Shown here piece after piece: positions 62,626-64,000 of a stretch of 64,000 bases of DNA (the first letter of the stretch is position 1; every line of letters starts with the position of its first letter). Origin of the DNA: an uncultured Pelagibacteraceae bacterium (GTDB lineage Bacteria > Pseudomonadota > Alphaproteobacteria > Pelagibacterales > Pelagibacteraceae); contig CACODG010000005.1 of NCBI GenBank assembly GCA_902625945.1, positions 1-64,000 on the forward strand. The letters are read 5' to 3'. Below the pieces are notes generated by a model that saw only the letters and a list, made by a program, of their open reading frames with translations, ran no database searches and had not been told where the DNA came from. The position numbers were made by a program, and so were the translations under genes.

Positions 62626-63363
62626 TTATTTCTTTTCAGCAGGTTTTTTTTCTTCAGGTTTTTTCTCTGCGCCGCCTTCTTTTCCTTTTTCCTCTTTTTT
62701 AGCAGCATCTCCATCTTTAGTTGCTGCTTCTGCACCTTCCGCTGGTGTTTCTCCCTCTGCTCCTTCAGCAGGTGTTTCCTCTGCTGGTTTTTCTGGCTCT
62801 TTAATTATTGTTGGAGCTGCGACTGTTGCTACAACGAAATCACGGTCTACAATAGTCGGCAAAACATTTTCAGGTAATTTAACTGAAGAAATCTTTATAC
62901 TAGTCCCAATATCAGTTCCTGTAAGATCAACTACTATCTCATCTGGAATATTTTCAGCTGGACATTTTAATTCAACTTTCCTCCTCACAATATTTAGTAC
63001 ACCTCCTTTTTTTAATCCAGGAGAGTCAGGATGGTTGATAAATTTTACTGGAATCTCTAAGATAATTTTCTTTCCTATTACTATTCTCATAAAATCAATA
63101 TGAATAGGTTCTTCAGAAACAACGTGATAAGCAACCTCCCTTGGTATAACTTTTTCCTTCTTTCCATCTACGTCTAGTTCCAAAACCTTAGATAAGAAAG
63201 TGTCAGAGTTTATTATGCCGGAAATTTCTTTTTTACTTACTGAAATATTTTTGTTTGGATCTTTACCTCCATATAAGATTGCAGGTATCAAACCTTGAGC
63301 CCGTAATTTGCTATTTGAGCCTGATGTTAAATTTTCTCTTTTAATTGCTTTTAGGTTATTCAT
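62626..63363 (-). CDS. rplY: Ribosomal protein L25/Ctc family with extended C-terminal tail
   Basis: GLIPAILYGGKDPNKNISVSKKEI, EPIHIDFMRI, HPDSPGLKKGGVLNIVRRKVELKCPAENIPDEIVVDLTGTDIGTSIKIS. Confidence 0.93.
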   Translation of the reverse strand: MNNLKAIKRENLTSGSNSKLRAQGLIPAILYGGKDPNKNISVSKKEISGIINSDTFLSKVLELDVDGKKEKVIPREVAYHVVSEEPIHIDFMRIVIGKKIILEIPVKFINHPDSPGLKKGGVLNIVRRKVELKCPAENIPDEIVVDLTGTDIGTSIKISSVKLPENVLPTIVDRDFVVATVAAPTIIKEPEKPAEETPAEGAEGETPAEGAEAATKDGDAAKKEEKGKEGGAEKKPEEKKPAEKK

Positions 63364-63412
63364 AAGTTTATTGAAAAGCGTATATAACTCAAGATGTATA
63401 CTAAAACAAGTG

Positions 63413-63985
63413 TTAATTGAATAAATCTGATACTGAATTAGAATTAGCTATTCTTTTAATAGCCTCTGACATTAGTGAGGCAATAGATAACACCTCAATT
63501 TTATTATTATTTTTAATTTTTTGTGAATTATCGATTGTATCAGTAATTATCAGTTTCTTGATCTTGGAATTTTTTATCTTTTTAACAGCGTCCCCACTTA
63601 AAACAGCGTGGGTAATGAATACGTAAACTTCGTTTGCTCCATTTTTTTTTAATGCATCAACCGCATTTACTATTGTTCCTCCACTGTCAATTATATCATC
63701 CACAATGATACAAGTTTTGTTTTTTACATTTCCAATAATATTCATTACTTCAGATTTTCCAGGAGACGGTCTTCTTTTATCAATAATAGCTAGATCTGCT
63801 TTGATCCTTGTGGCTAAAGCTCTTGTTCTAGCAACGCCGCCTACATCAGGAGAAACACATATTAATTTTTTACTATTCAATTTTTTTTTAATGTATTTTG
63901 CAAATAATGGAGCTGTATATAAGTTATCAACCGGCATATCAAAAAAACCCTGAATCTGACCTGCATGTAAATCCACAGTTACCAC
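63413..63985 (-). CDS. prs: Ribose-phosphate pyrophosphokinase (visible C-terminal portion; N-terminus probably beyond window)
   Basis: VDLHAGQIQGFFDMPVDNLYTAPLFA, VSPDVGGVARTRALA, IVDDIIDSGGTIVNAVDALKKNGANEVYVFITHAVLSGDA. Confidence 0.95.
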   Translation of the reverse strand: MVTVDLHAGQIQGFFDMPVDNLYTAPLFAKYIKKKLNSKKLICVSPDVGGVARTRALATRIKADLAIIDKRRPSPGKSEVMNIIGNVKNKTCIIVDDIIDSGGTIVNAVDALKKNGANEVYVFITHAVLSGDAVKKIKNSKIKKLIITDTIDNSQKIKNNNKIEVLSIASLMSEAIKRIANSNSVSDLFN

Positions 63986-64000
63986 TCTAGTTGCACCAGC

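Overview
AT-rich, gene-dense alphaproteobacterial chromosome segment. Gene content, order and streamlining look like SAR11/Pelagibacterales; this is inference, since no database search was possible. Nearly all sequence is core housekeeping: recR, glcB, accA, cspA, tRNA-His/hisS/hisZ/hisG, groESL, ribF, ileS, lspA, pgi, purD, an LPS cluster (lpxL, lpxK, kdtA, msbA), the cytochrome oxidase cluster (coxBA-ctaB-ctaG-coxC-surf1), thrC/thrB, ispH, a retinal pathway (crtI-crtB-crtY-blh) directly downstream of the F0 ATP synthase genes, smc, dsbA, a DciA-like gene, mutY, ccrM, rnhB, ispE, tRNA-Gln/CCA-adding enzyme, greA, hemF, petABC, ychF, pth, rplY and prs. No mobile elements, CRISPR arrays or rRNA were seen. 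Best candidates for a second look: (1) a cloverleaf-like nested set of perfect stems in the cspA/tRNA-His intergenic region; (2) tRNA genes placed 4 and 7 nt upstream of tRNA-enzyme genes (tRNA-His/hisS, tRNA-Gln/CCA-adding enzyme); (3) a short SMC with no recognisable hinge domain; (4) tRNA-His lacking G-1/C73 next to a matching-type HisRS; (5) a GANTC cluster upstream of ccrM; (6) the atp-crt-blh-ispH gene run; (7) a bidirectional terminator inside hisG coding sequence. Nine single-base frameshifts in conserved genes all lie in the first 26 kb, mostly in poly-A/T runs, and most likely reflect sequence or assembly errors.
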